A DNA stretch of 64,000 nt from Rhodoluna sp. GTDB lineage: Bacteria > Actinomycetota > Actinomycetes > Actinomycetales > Microbacteriaceae. Shown here piece after piece: positions 17,394 through 25,710 of the stretch. Under the pieces are notes generated by a model. The model did no database searches and was not told where the DNA came from. It saw only the letters and a list, made by a program, of their open reading frames with translations. Positions within the stretch are counted from its first letter, which is position 1; every line of letters begins with the position of its first letter. Both the position numbers and the translations under genes were made by a program. The DNA is taken from NCBI RefSeq assembly GCF_024641065.1, contig NZ_JAHEDV010000002.1, positions 62,001 to 126,000 of the forward strand. The letters are read 5' to 3'.

Positions 17394-18407
17394 TTAGCAG
17401 GCTCCTGGTTTGAGGGTTTTAGTGGTTGTCAGGGTGATGCGATCACCCAGACGTTCTACTCTAACGCCTGGCAGGGTTAGCGGTTTCTGCCCGTGCCAGC
17501 GGTCAACCAGGTCGTCAACCGCAAGGATGTGCACTCGCGCAAAGGTTGGTGCCGCCAAGACCTCGAGGCAACGGGCTAAAACACGGTGTCTCAGGGCAAG
17601 CGACAGGTTTTTGAACCCGTCAACCGGCAGGCTGAGCGACTTTGAATCGGTGCTGACAAGTTCGCTATAGGCAGACTCGGCGAGCGCCGACAGCACCTCT
17701 TCGTCTTCGCGAAATTGATCGGCTGTGCGGGCAAGGGCTGATGCGACTCCGGGGCCTAACTCTGCCTCGAGTGTCGGTAGCAAGTTTTTGCGAACTCGCA
17801 CCCGCGCATAGTGTTCGTCTTGGTTCATTGGGTCTAGCCAAAAACTAAGGTCACTGTCGGTGCAAAAAGCTTCGGTGGTTTGACGGGTAAGTGCCAACAT
17901 TGGCCTCAAATAGCGACCACTAACCGAGGCCATTCCCTGCAGCGAGCGCGCACCCGAACCGCGTGCCAGACCCAGCAGCACGGTTTCGGCTTGATCATCA
18001 AGGGTGTGACCCAAAAGAACCGCAACGGCACCGAATTCATCGGCAGCGGCGTTTAGTGCTTCATAGCGAGCATCTCGGGCTGCAGCTTCGGGGCCACCGG
18101 TATTGCCAACTGAAACTGTTTTGATAAGAACGGGGTCTAGGCCGAGGTTGATTAATTGATCAGCTACCTTGGCGGCAACTTCAGCCGAACCCGATTGCAT
18201 CTGGTGATCAACGATCACGGCACCGGCACGGATTGTTGCACGTGGTGCCTCAAAGGCCAGTGCAGCGGCTAGGGCTAGTGAGTCAGCGCCGCCAGAACAA
18301 GCAACCAGTACGAGTTGGCCTTCAGCAACCGAAGCTTGTTCAAGGCTTTCGCGCACGGCACGACGAACATCGGCAATTGCCGGGGTCAGTCGGGGGCGAA
18401 TAGTCAC
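17394..18407 (-). CDS. tilS: tRNA(Ile)-lysidine synthetase
   Basis: 337 residues, GTG start. The PP-loop is 'LVACSGGADSLALAAAL', followed by 'LGHTLDDQAETVLLGLARG' and 'LRPMLALTR', the N-type ATPase core. A C-terminal substrate-binding part of roughly 110 residues is shorter than in E. coli, typical for actinobacteria. It modifies the wobble cytidine of the AUA-reading tRNA-Ile. First gene of the tilS-hpt-ftsH-fol-pan-lysS run. Confidence 0.96.
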   Translation of the reverse strand: MTIRPRLTPAIADVRRAVRESLEQASVAEGQLVLVACSGGADSLALAAALAFEAPRATIRAGAVIVDHQMQSGSAEVAAKVADQLINLGLDPVLIKTVSVGNTGGPEAAARDARYEALNAAADEFGAVAVLLGHTLDDQAETVLLGLARGSGARSLQGMASVSGRYLRPMLALTRQTTEAFCTDSDLSFWLDPMNQDEHYARVRVRKNLLPTLEAELGPGVASALARTADQFREDEEVLSALAESAYSELVSTDSKSLSLPVDGFKNLSLALRHRVLARCLEVLAAPTFARVHILAVDDLVDRWHGQKPLTLPGVRVERLGDRITLTTTKTLKPGAC

Positions 18408-18425
18408 ACTCAGAGTTTGCCAGAA

Positions 18426-19646
18426 CTACTCGTTGGTTGGAACGTCTAGGTCTTCTAGAGCCTGTGGCATGCCAAGACGCCAGCCCTGGCCAAAGTGAAC
18501 CCCGAGTCGCTGACACAGCTCTAGGTCTTCTTGGGTTTCAATTCCTTCACAAACAACACGAGCGTTCAGCATCGAAGCCATCTCGAGGCCAATTTTCATC
18601 ATTGACTCGACTGCCTGAGGGGTTGCCAAGCGCAACAGGCCTTTGTCCATCTTTAGGTAGTCAACTGGCAGGTGGCTGAGCACGTTGAGATTCGTCTCAC
18701 CACGGCCAAAATCGTCAATCGCAATTTGAACGCCCACCTCACGCAATCTGATGCAGGTCTTGGCAACTTCTTGAACATTTTCAATAACTGCGGTCTCAGT
18801 TAGTTCAAGAACCAACCCTCCGGTGCCGTACTGCCCTGACTCGACCATCTCGACAATTTCGTTCACAAAATTCTCGTCAGATTCGAGCGTTACTGCACTC
18901 GCATTGATGCCGACAAGTAGCCCTAACTCGGTGGCTGCGACTGCTGATTGCTTCAACGCCCAGTAGTCGATGATTTGAACGACGCCCAATTCTTCAGCCA
19001 CTGGAATAAAGATCTCTGGGCTAACTAATCCAAAGTCAGGCACGTTCCAACGCACCAAAGATTCATAGCCGCCAACCTCGAGCGTTGAGAGCTCAACCAC
19101 TGGTTGCAACACCCAACTAAAGCCAGGCGGAACCGTGTCGGTCATCGACAACTTGCTGAGCAGCTTGCGAACTTCGTATTGCACTGCGATTTCGTCGTGA
19201 TAGACCGTAGATTTGCCTGAGCGGCTTGAAACTGAGAGAGCTTTATTGGTCTTGAGAATTACTTTTTCGATGTCTTCTTTGTCGGCCGCGCTCACCATTG
19301 CTAAACCGATTGAAAACTCGATTCGAACCGGCCAGTGAGTTTCTTTATTGATTCTGGCTAGTGCATCTTCGAGTTTGCCCAAATAATCTTTAGCAACTGT
19401 CGTCGAAAGAGTTAGACAGGCATAAATCGATGGGCTAACCACACCAACAGCGCGGTGGTAGTCGAACTCCAAAAGCAGCTTTCGAACCTCGTTGATGACT
19501 CGATCGCCCATATCTGGGCCAAATTCGGCGTTGATGTTGGGCAAGTTGTCTATCTGAATCTTCGAATAAAGGCCATCGGATTTCCGTAGTTCCTTTGTTG
19601 CGAGCTGCACGAATTCTGGCCTCGTGAGTAATGCTTTAGCGCTCAC
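18426..19646 (-). CDS. EAL-domain cyclic-di-GMP phosphodiesterase with degenerate GGDEF domain
   Basis: 406 residues when begun at GTG 19646, which has an AAGGAG site five bases upstream and overlaps the glycosyltransferase stop as GTGA; the track start is 11 codons earlier. Residues about 1-150 are GGDEF-like, but the signature site reads 'VSPSIY', so cyclase activity is unlikely. The EAL domain keeps its catalytic set: 'YESLVRW', 'GINASA', 'LELTETA', 'DDFGRGETNL', 'KMDKGLL', 'CEGIET' and 'GQGW'. It should hydrolyse cyclic di-GMP. Translational coupling to a BcsA-like synthase suggests it tunes that enzyme. Confidence 0.9.
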   Translation of the reverse strand: MSAKALLTRPEFVQLATKELRKSDGLYSKIQIDNLPNINAEFGPDMGDRVINEVRKLLLEFDYHRAVGVVSPSIYACLTLSTTVAKDYLGKLEDALARINKETHWPVRIEFSIGLAMVSAADKEDIEKVILKTNKALSVSSRSGKSTVYHDEIAVQYEVRKLLSKLSMTDTVPPGFSWVLQPVVELSTLEVGGYESLVRWNVPDFGLVSPEIFIPVAEELGVVQIIDYWALKQSAVAATELGLLVGINASAVTLESDENFVNEIVEMVESGQYGTGGLVLELTETAVIENVQEVAKTCIRLREVGVQIAIDDFGRGETNLNVLSHLPVDYLKMDKGLLRLATPQAVESMMKIGLEMASMLNARVVCEGIETQEDLELCQRLGVHFGQGWRLGMPQALEDLDVPTNE

Positions 19647-21523
19647 AGCGACTCCTTGACTGGTGCCACGAGATAGCACTGTTCAATTATTAGTCGACGA
19701 TCGCGATCAGATTTCCAGGTCACTGGTCCGCCAATTGAACCAAGCGCTTTGGCCGGGTCAACATACTTGCCCGAAACCAAAAGCCTTCCGGCGGCTTGAG
19801 CTTCGTGGCCATCTTCAGTGGTCAGGTGCAGCAAAACGTTCACTTTCTCGCCAAGTTTCATCTGCTCAACAACTTCGCCGGCAGCCAAGAACTTAAGGCC
19901 GCCTTCGTGTAGGTCTACAACATGAACCGAGGTTCCCTCAACGTATCCGTGAAGATCAACGCTCTCTCGCCAAGTTGATCGGGTCTGAAAACGACCAAAG
20001 GCCGAAATCAAAAGGGGAATCAAGATTGCCAACTCAAACACTGCGAATAGGTTGGCAAGCCAAATTCCGGTGAAGGTCATCTCTGGCAAGAAGCCACCAT
20101 TAAACTCACTCACTTGGCGAATAATCATGGCTGACAACAAAGAAATCGTCACCAGGGTTGGCAACCAAAGCAGAGCAAGAGCAGGCACACCGCCGGTGTC
20201 GGTACCCGATTTTGGCGTTACCTGAAAGCTGGCCTTGCGGCGAAGAATTGTGTCAAATAGTGCACGGATGTAGATGCTCGATGTGATCCATGCGTTTCTA
20301 GAACCACCAAGCGGCAACTGGCGACCTCTAGAAAGTCCCCAAATTGCAAACAAGGTGAGCGCTAGCTGAGGCAACCAGAAGAAGAGCAAGAAACCTGAAC
20401 CAGCATTCAACGGAAGTTGACCGGTGGTTAGCGTTGCAACCAGAACGCCGGCAAACATTAGGTGCTGAAGTGGAACCAAGTAGTAAATCAAGTTTGAGAA
20501 ATAAGAAACGCGGGTTCTAAAACTCGACTTTGGGTGAAAAATCGGTGAGTTTTTGCCAAGCAAAATCTCAAGGGTTCCGCGTGCCCAGCGGTAGCGCTGA
20601 AGCAAGAAAGAGCCTAGGTTCTGCGGAGCAAGACCGCTTAGCAATGTCTTGTTGTGATAAATCACTTCATAACCCGCACGGTTTAGAGTCAACGAGGTTT
20701 CAAGGTCTTCGGTGATGGTCTGAGTGGCTAGCCCGCCAATCTCGCGAAGGGCCGACAAACGCAAAACGCCGCCTGAACCACACCAGAACACCGCTTTGTT
20801 GCGCTGACGACCAGGTAGCAAAACCTCAAAGAACAGCGACTGCTCGTGAATATCGTTATCAAAGTGCTGAAACGAGTCAAGATTTCTAAATGAGTGCGGA
20901 GTCTGCACCAGCGCAACTTTAGGGTCACAGAAATAACCTCTGGTTTGCTCTAGAAAATCTGTAGCCGCAACGTGGTCGGCATCAAGAATTAGCAAGAATT
21001 CGGCGTCAATGTGCTCGAGGGCGTTGTTGATGTTTCCGGCCTTGGCATGGGCGTTGTTGTCGCGAGTCAGATACTTCGCGCCATAGTGCTTGGCAAGTTG
21101 CTTTACCCACTTGCGGTGGCCGTCGTCGAGAACCCAAACCGAATCAGCACCACGCACGCGCACGGCAGCCATGATGGTTGGCTCGAGAATGTTGCGGTCT
21201 TCGTTATAAGTAGGAATCGCAATGGCAAATCGGCCATCAACTTGTTCAAAGTCGCGAATTTGGGGCTTTTGATCCCAGGCATCATGAACAAACAGTGCGA
21301 GTGAGAACCAACCGATGAGTTCAGCTACCCAGAGAGGCCAAAACATCCATGGATTGATGCCCTCGGCAGTCGATGTGATTCGCCAGGTTAAGTACCCCGC
21401 AGAGACCAAAACGGCAATGATAGCGATAGCTCGCATGGTTTGAAGGCGTGCGCCGATCACTTGCCCTATGCGCACCGAGCGCAAGTGCGCTGCGTGTGAT
21501 TGGTGGTGCTTTTGCTTAGCCAT
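19643..21523 (-). CDS. BcsA-like family 2 glycosyltransferase with PilZ-like C-terminus
   Basis: 626 residues. Two N-terminal membrane spans (about 28-75), a cytosolic GT-A domain, then further spans near 355-520 and a C-terminal beta domain. Processive-synthase motifs are intact: 'VLDDGH', 'LILDADH', 'ITEDLET' and 'QRYRWARG'. The tail has 'RSTWR' (RxxxR) and 'VDLHEGG', matching the PilZ cyclic-di-GMP pattern except that the usual serine of DxSxxG is histidine. It likely polymerises a cellulose-like or other beta-glucan across the membrane under cyclic-di-GMP control. No bcsB, bcsC or bcsZ homologue is adjacent, so the product is uncertain. Confidence 0.9.
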   Translation of the reverse strand: MAKQKHHQSHAAHLRSVRIGQVIGARLQTMRAIAIIAVLVSAGYLTWRITSTAEGINPWMFWPLWVAELIGWFSLALFVHDAWDQKPQIRDFEQVDGRFAIAIPTYNEDRNILEPTIMAAVRVRGADSVWVLDDGHRKWVKQLAKHYGAKYLTRDNNAHAKAGNINNALEHIDAEFLLILDADHVAATDFLEQTRGYFCDPKVALVQTPHSFRNLDSFQHFDNDIHEQSLFFEVLLPGRQRNKAVFWCGSGGVLRLSALREIGGLATQTITEDLETSLTLNRAGYEVIYHNKTLLSGLAPQNLGSFLLQRYRWARGTLEILLGKNSPIFHPKSSFRTRVSYFSNLIYYLVPLQHLMFAGVLVATLTTGQLPLNAGSGFLLFFWLPQLALTLFAIWGLSRGRQLPLGGSRNAWITSSIYIRALFDTILRRKASFQVTPKSGTDTGGVPALALLWLPTLVTISLLSAMIIRQVSEFNGGFLPEMTFTGIWLANLFAVFELAILIPLLISAFGRFQTRSTWRESVDLHGYVEGTSVHVVDLHEGGLKFLAAGEVVEQMKLGEKVNVLLHLTTEDGHEAQAAGRLLVSGKYVDPAKALGSIGGPVTWKSDRDRRLIIEQCYLVAPVKESL

Positions 21524-21654
21524 AATCTCAACCTCAATAACTTAGTTACTGGGCCGGTTTCGCCACTGCTCCCCGCTGAAATAGGCGACCAATAAATTCA
21601 GCGGTTCATCGCTCCCAAATAAATAGTATGTCTATTTACTTATATGTCGAATCG

Positions 21655-23346
21655 CTAGATTTTCACGATTCGAACGCCCGCTCGACCGTTCAACTTGACG
21701 CCATACATCTCGCGATCGGCGAAACGCATAACTTCAGACGCATCGTTCGAGAAGTCTTCAACAAATGCCACACCAGCTGAACAGGTCAACTCCACCCAAA
21801 CCCCGGCGCTAACTTCATAGTTGCCCTGAAGCTTGTGGTGAACATCTTCGACAAATTTTTTCGCAGCATCGAAGTCGCAAGACTTGGTGCTCAGAAAAGC
21901 AAACTCATCACCACTGATTCGGGCAACGAATCCTTCGCCATCAACGGCCTTAGTTAATCGATCGCCAAAGTCTTTGAGCACTTTGTCGCCGGCTGCGTGG
22001 CCATAGGTGTCGTTGACTTTCTTGAAGTGATCAAGATCGATGAACGCAAACATCAAGGGCATTGATTCAGCTTTAGCGAGCTCTAGAGACATCTCCAGGT
22101 GCGCCTCAAGCTCTTGCCTACTGGCCAATCCAGTTAGGTGGTCATGCGCGACCAGCCATCGAAGCTTGTTCTCTTCGCGGCGTTGATCTGTGATGTCTCT
22201 AAACGAAGTGACCAAGGATGTCTTGGTTAGCGGAACAATCTTGTTTTCGAATGTGCCGATCCAGCCAGCCTCAGTGTCTAACTCAACAACATCAATAACT
22301 TCTGACTGTGTGGTGAGTGCTTGCTTAAAAAGACCACTTAGATGTTCACTCTGCCCGTTGTCGAGTGCTTCAGCGATGTCTAGGCCGACGAGATCAAGTG
22401 GTGACCTACCGGTTGGGGCAGCGCCAGCAGCGTTGATGTATCTGAGCGTAAAACTTTCAATCGAGCCATTAGGTGCCGTGCGGGCATCCCAAATGGCAAA
22501 ACCGTCGCGAGAAACATTCAGTGCCTTTGAAAGCCAGTTGACCTCGGATTGCATTTGCAGGCTCGAAGACCGAGGGCTGTGCATTGTGGTCAACTGAGCG
22601 TCTAGGTCACGAATGATTAAGAAAAGCTCAGCCTTTGCTGCCGAGACTTCATTGAGCCTTGAAGCCCAGACCTCAACGGTTCGAGTGCCGCCGTCGAAAC
22701 GCTTGAGAGCCACAGTGGTCGAAGCGGCCTCACCGGCTTTGGCAGTTTCTAGACAAGAAACAAAACTGGTTTTGTCATCTTCAGAAATCTTTTCAAAGAT
22801 GCTCAGCGTGTGGAAAGCCTCTGGCGCATATCCGAAGTTTTCGCAGAACGACTCGGTGCCGTGGTTCAGCCAGAAATCTTCATTTGCCACCGAAAAAGCG
22901 ATTGGTGTCGAAGCCATCAGTTTGCTGATTGAATCCATGGCTTTGATGATCAGCGAAGGTGAAGATTCAGGCTGAGTCTCGTGCGCCATCAAAATCAAAT
23001 AGCCGCGCAGCCAAAAAACCAGCGCTTGAAAAGTCTTCTCGATGCCATCAATTCTTAGCGTGGTTGTGGTTCGCTCTTGAAGCTCATGAAGGTTGTCTTT
23101 GGCCATTGAGCCTTCGAGCCAATTGCGACAAGTCTCATCCATTTCGAATTGCGTCACGCATCGACCCAACAGATTGTCTGGAGAGCACATGTCAGAGAGC
23201 GCTGAGTTAGCCCAGCAAATATCGATTGTTTTTACCGAGCCATCTGAGGCCCTGTGAGGCTCAGCAATAATCACGACGTGCGGCAATAAATTAAGTGTGC
23301 CTAAATCGATCCCCATCGATTTTGTAGCTACTGACAAATCTGTCAT
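21655..23346 (-). CDS. Diguanylate cyclase with PAS-like sensor domains
   Basis: 563 residues from the ATG at 23346, preceded by GGGGA; the track's 34-residue extension would run into the ppa promoter and is rejected. Three PAS-like regions lie near residues 20-125, 145-265 and 285-395 (e.g. 'ENFGYAPEAFHTLSIFEKI'). The GGDEF domain covers about 405-560, with 'AFIDLDHFKKVNDTYGHAAGD' (quoted motif core 'DLDHFKKVND') and the signature 'ARISGDEF', a usually active variant. The residues before it read 'KAVD', so no canonical RxxD inhibitory site. No membrane segments: a cytosolic sensor. It is separated from the synthase by 131 bases. Confidence 0.9.
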   Translation of the reverse strand: MTDLSVATKSMGIDLGTLNLLPHVVIIAEPHRASDGSVKTIDICWANSALSDMCSPDNLLGRCVTQFEMDETCRNWLEGSMAKDNLHELQERTTTTLRIDGIEKTFQALVFWLRGYLILMAHETQPESSPSLIIKAMDSISKLMASTPIAFSVANEDFWLNHGTESFCENFGYAPEAFHTLSIFEKISEDDKTSFVSCLETAKAGEAASTTVALKRFDGGTRTVEVWASRLNEVSAAKAELFLIIRDLDAQLTTMHSPRSSSLQMQSEVNWLSKALNVSRDGFAIWDARTAPNGSIESFTLRYINAAGAAPTGRSPLDLVGLDIAEALDNGQSEHLSGLFKQALTTQSEVIDVVELDTEAGWIGTFENKIVPLTKTSLVTSFRDITDQRREENKLRWLVAHDHLTGLASRQELEAHLEMSLELAKAESMPLMFAFIDLDHFKKVNDTYGHAAGDKVLKDFGDRLTKAVDGEGFVARISGDEFAFLSTKSCDFDAAKKFVEDVHHKLQGNYEVSAGVWVELTCSAGVAFVEDFSNDASEVMRFADREMYGVKLNGRAGVRIVKI

Positions 23347-23456
23347 TGCATCCCCGGTTTCATCGAGAGCCTGGCCCCCGCTGTTTAACAAAATCTTGTT
23401 GTGTCTAAACTTATTGCAAGCCTCACACAATATGTGAATTTCTAACAAGGAGAACC

Positions 23457-23945
23457 ATGGGTTACGAAGCAGTAATTGAGATTCCTCGCGGAAGCCGCAA
23501 CAAATACGAAGTAGACCACGAGACCGGTCGCGTTCACCTAGACCGTGTTCTGTTCACACCGTTCGTTTACCCAGTTGACTACGGCTACTTCGACAAGACC
23601 CTTGGTGGCGACGGCGACCCGCTAGACGCACTCGTACTACTTGAGTTCCCAGTGTTCCCAGGCGTTGTAGTTGACGTTCGACCAGTTGGCGTTTTGCCTA
23701 TGGAAGACGACGGCGGCATCGACGAGAAGGTTATCTGCGTTCAGACCAAAGACCCACGTTGGGCTCACATCCAAGACATCAACGATGTTCCAGAGCAGAC
23801 CAAGAACGAGCTTCTTCACTTCTTCTCTCACTACAAAGACCTTGAGCCTGGCAAATGGGTAAAGGTTGGCGAATGGCAGGGCAAGGATGTTGCCGAGCGA
23901 CTAATCAAAGAGGCTTACGAGCGCTTTGAAAAAGAAGGCCACTAA
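23457..23945 (+). CDS. ppa: Inorganic pyrophosphatase (family I)
   Basis: 162 residues. 'SRNKYEVD', 'FTPFVYPVDYGY' and the signature 'DGDPLDALV' carry the metal-binding aspartates; 'EDDGGIDEKVI' follows. It hydrolyses pyrophosphate and pulls biosynthetic reactions forward. A strong AAGGAG site sits just before the ATG. Monocistronic, followed by a bidirectional terminator. It is divergent from the diguanylate cyclase gene with about 110 bases between chosen starts. Confidence 0.98.
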   Translation: MGYEAVIEIPRGSRNKYEVDHETGRVHLDRVLFTPFVYPVDYGYFDKTLGGDGDPLDALVLLEFPVFPGVVVDVRPVGVLPMEDDGGIDEKVICVQTKDPRWAHIQDINDVPEQTKNELLHFFSHYKDLEPGKWVKVGEWQGKDVAERLIKEAYERFEKEGH

Positions 23946-23968
23946 CTTGAATTCTTTGGCATAGCCAA

Positions 23969-23998
23969 AAAAAGACCCCGAGCAATCGGGGTCTTTTT
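23969..23998. terminator. Bidirectional terminator between ppa and NlpC/P60 gene
   Basis: AAAAAGACCCCGA and its exact complement flank a GCAA tetraloop, with A-runs on one side and T-runs on the other. It serves the convergent ppa and NlpC/P60 transcripts. Confidence 0.95.
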
Positions 23999-24012
23999 AT
24001 TTGTTCAAATTT

Positions 24013-25212
24013 TTAGGCGCTTGGTCGGCCGGCGTACGGGAACAGCTCACCATAACGAAGAGGCACGATACGAACAGTTCGGGCAGGGTTCGGAGCTTCA
24101 AGCATCATGTCGCCGCCGAGGTAGATCACGACGTGATATTTATCGCCGTTGAAAGAGCTCGACTGCGAGTACCACATGAGGTCACCCTTGACCGCTTGGC
24201 TCAGTGGAACCAGCTTTCGCTCAGAAGCCATGGTGTTGAACTGGTTGGTTGCAGAGTGCGTGCCGATGTAGATTCCGGCAGTTGCATAACTAGCCTTGGT
24301 GATGCCAGAGCAGTCCCAAACATCTGGGCCAATTCCGCCAAGCACATAGCGCTCGCCCAACTGTGCTTTAGCAAAGCTGAGCATGGTCTCAACCTTGCCG
24401 CTGTTAGCTGGGCCAACTTCGTAAAGCTCTGGAGCTACCGGTTTGTCGGTTCCGGCGTTCTGTCGCGCTTCGGCTGCAAGGCCCTCAGCACGTTGCTGCT
24501 CGAGGCTGGCCGCGGTGTTTCTAAGCGATGCCAGTTGAGCATATAAGGTGGCATTGAGAGATTTGTTTTCGTCGACCTTGGCCTGAACCTCATTGGCTGC
24601 GGCCACTGCCTCGTCAAAAGCATCCTGAGCAATTTTGGCTTTATCGGCCAACTGCTGCTTTGCAACTTTTAGTTCATCGGTGACCGACTGCGCATAGCGC
24701 TGGTCTTCAATTGCCCGGCGATAAATTACATCGTTCTGTTGTGCGACTTTTTCTTGAGCACCAAGTTGATACAAGAGGTCGTCGGCCTCGCCAGAATTCA
24801 AAAGCAAATTCAGTGATGTTCCGCCGGTGCCTTCGCGATACATCTGAGCTGCGATCTGACCAAGTTGCTCTTGAGCCGCCTCAGCCTTGGCATTTGCTGC
24901 GTCGGCCTGGCTCTGCAAAGTGTTGACCTTGGTGGTCATGATGTCGACTTCATCCTGGGCCTGGTTGAATGTCTCGCCCTTGATCTGAGCCAATCGGCCC
25001 AATTCATCGGCCTCCGCAGCTAGGTCTGAGATGATCTGCTCAATGCGCTCGATCATGGCTTTTTTGTCTGAAACATTCTGCTTGGCAGCTTCTACTTCAG
25101 CTGCCGTTGGGTATGAAGGCACGGCCCAAGAAGGGGCTACCGCGAGGCCTGAAAACAGCAATCCACCGACTGCCGTAGCGGCAATTAGGGCGCGCGAATA
25201 CTGCTTCTTCAT
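24013..25212 (-). CDS. Secreted NlpC/P60 peptidoglycan endopeptidase with coiled-coil N-terminus
   Basis: 399 residues. A Sec signal peptide ('LIAATAVGGLLFSGLAV', cleavage after about 'SWA') is followed by a long alanine/glutamine-rich coiled coil (about residues 35-245) and an NlpC/P60 domain (about 275-399). The catalytic cysteine is in 'VWDCSGITKASY' and the histidine in 'YHVVIYLGG'. This is the RipA/RipC-type layout: the coiled coil holds the enzyme inactive or binds FtsEX, and the domain cleaves D-Glu-mDAP-type peptide bonds during division. The leader RNA can fold over the start codon; see the separate entry. Confidence 0.94.
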   Translation of the reverse strand: MKKQYSRALIAATAVGGLLFSGLAVAPSWAVPSYPTAAEVEAAKQNVSDKKAMIERIEQIISDLAAEADELGRLAQIKGETFNQAQDEVDIMTTKVNTLQSQADAANAKAEAAQEQLGQIAAQMYREGTGGTSLNLLLNSGEADDLLYQLGAQEKVAQQNDVIYRRAIEDQRYAQSVTDELKVAKQQLADKAKIAQDAFDEAVAAANEVQAKVDENKSLNATLYAQLASLRNTAASLEQQRAEGLAAEARQNAGTDKPVAPELYEVGPANSGKVETMLSFAKAQLGERYVLGGIGPDVWDCSGITKASYATAGIYIGTHSATNQFNTMASERKLVPLSQAVKGDLMWYSQSSSFNGDKYHVVIYLGGDMMLEAPNPARTVRIVPLRYGELFPYAGRPSA

Positions 25213-25302
25213 AGTCCGAAAATAACACGGATGCCCGTCTTTAAGGCTGAGGCTTCGCTGTGAATGAAACCTCAGGTTGCGGGTTCACAAACATCCGACT
25301 AT
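25211..25302 (-). promoter_or_regulatory. Nested stem-loop leader covering the start of the NlpC/P60 gene
   Basis: Four complementary pairs nest in order on the minus strand: ATAGTC (25302-25297) with GACTAT (25216-25211, touching the start codon), CGGATG with CATCCG, CCCG with CGGG, and CTGAGG with CCTCAG around a 17-base loop. The outermost pair would occlude the ATG. This could be a cis-regulatory RNA, or partly fortuitous: an extended -10-like TGTTATTTT (25217-25225 on the minus strand) would give a leaderless mRNA lacking the structure. I cannot match it to the known ydaO cyclic-di-AMP consensus. Confidence 0.4.
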
Positions 25303-25338
25303 TCTTTTCTCTTGGTGCTATGAAGTATCCGCTTTGTA

Positions 25339-25411
25339 GGCCCCATCGTTTAGAGGCCTAGGACACCGCCCTTTCACGGCGGCAGCACGGGTTCGAATCC
25401 CGTTGGGGTCA
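25339..25411 (+). tRNA. tRNA-Glu (TTC anticodon)
   Basis: 73 bases fold as a standard cloverleaf: acceptor GGCCCCA with TGGGGTC, anticodon stem CCGCC/GGCGG around CTTTCAC (anticodon TTC), and T arm CGGGTTCGAATCCCG. Discriminator A; the CCA end is not encoded. First of three tRNA genes in a row. Confidence 0.96.
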
Positions 25412-25442
25412 CTATAAGGCGAGGTACACAAGCACTAAGTAA

Positions 25443-25516
25443 GGTCCTGTAGCGCAGTTGGTTAGCGCGCCGCCCTGTCACGGCGGAGGTCGCGGGTTCA
25501 AGTCCCGTCAGGATCG
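25443..25516 (+). tRNA. tRNA-Asp (GTC anticodon)
   Basis: 74 bases: acceptor GGTCCTG with CAGGATC, anticodon arm CCGCC-CTGTCAC-GGCGG (anticodon GTC), T arm CGGGTTCAAGTCCCG, discriminator G as required for tRNA-Asp. CCA not encoded. Lies 31 bases after tRNA-Glu. Confidence 0.96.
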
Positions 25517-25525
25517 CTCAATAGG

Positions 25526-25550
25526 AGCCCTTCTTTTAGGAGGGCTTTTA
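25526..25550 (+). terminator. Terminator after tRNA-Asp
   Basis: AGCCCTTC pairs with GGAGGGCT (one G-U) around TTTTA and is followed by TTTTA. It should end the tRNA-Glu/tRNA-Asp transcript, implying that tRNA-Phe has its own promoter. Confidence 0.75.
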
Positions 25551-25575
25551 TCGAAAAGGGAGATTTATCTCCCTC

Positions 25576-25648
25576 GGCTCTGTAGCTCAGTTGGTAGAGC
25601 GAACGACTGAAAATCGTTAGGTCACCGGATCGATGCCGGTCGGAGCCA
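25576..25648 (+). tRNA. tRNA-Phe (GAA anticodon)
   Basis: 73 bases: acceptor GGCTCTG with CGGAGCC, D arm GCTC-AGTTGGTA-GAGC, anticodon arm ACGAC-TGAAAAT-CGTTA region with GAA, T arm CCGG-TCGATGC-CCGG, discriminator A. CCA not encoded. Confidence 0.95.
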
Positions 25649-25650
25649 CG

Positions 25651-25682
25651 AAAACCCCTGACTTCTCACGAGCAGGGGTTTT
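25651..25682 (+). terminator. Terminator after tRNA-Phe
   Basis: AAAACCCCTG and CAGGGGTTTT form a 10-bp stem starting three bases after the tRNA. The T-run follows on the plus strand. Confidence 0.9.
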
Positions 25683-25698
25683 CACTTTAAGTGCGACT

Positions 25699-25704
25699 TA
25701 GGCT
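25699..25704 (+). promoter_or_regulatory. Putative -10 element, leaderless start of EamA transporter gene
   Basis: TAGGCT followed by six bases and then the GTG start codon, with no Shine-Dalgarno sequence between the preceding terminator and the gene. The spacing puts transcription start on the G of GTG. Confidence 0.5.
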
Positions 25705-25710
25705 AATTCA

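Noticed and set aside
21655-23448. 597-residue version of the diguanylate cyclase
   Set aside because: The 34 extra residues overlap the ppa promoter region; the ATG at 23346 has a GGGGA site.
24001-24546. 181-residue plus-strand ORF opposite the NlpC/P60 gene
   Set aside because: Starts in the terminator tail of ppa and lies antisense to a clear NlpC/P60 domain.
25213-25338. Canonical ydaO cyclic-di-AMP riboswitch upstream of the NlpC/P60 gene
   Set aside because: Hairpins are present but the conserved ydaO core bases are not recognisable; reported only as an unnamed foldable leader.
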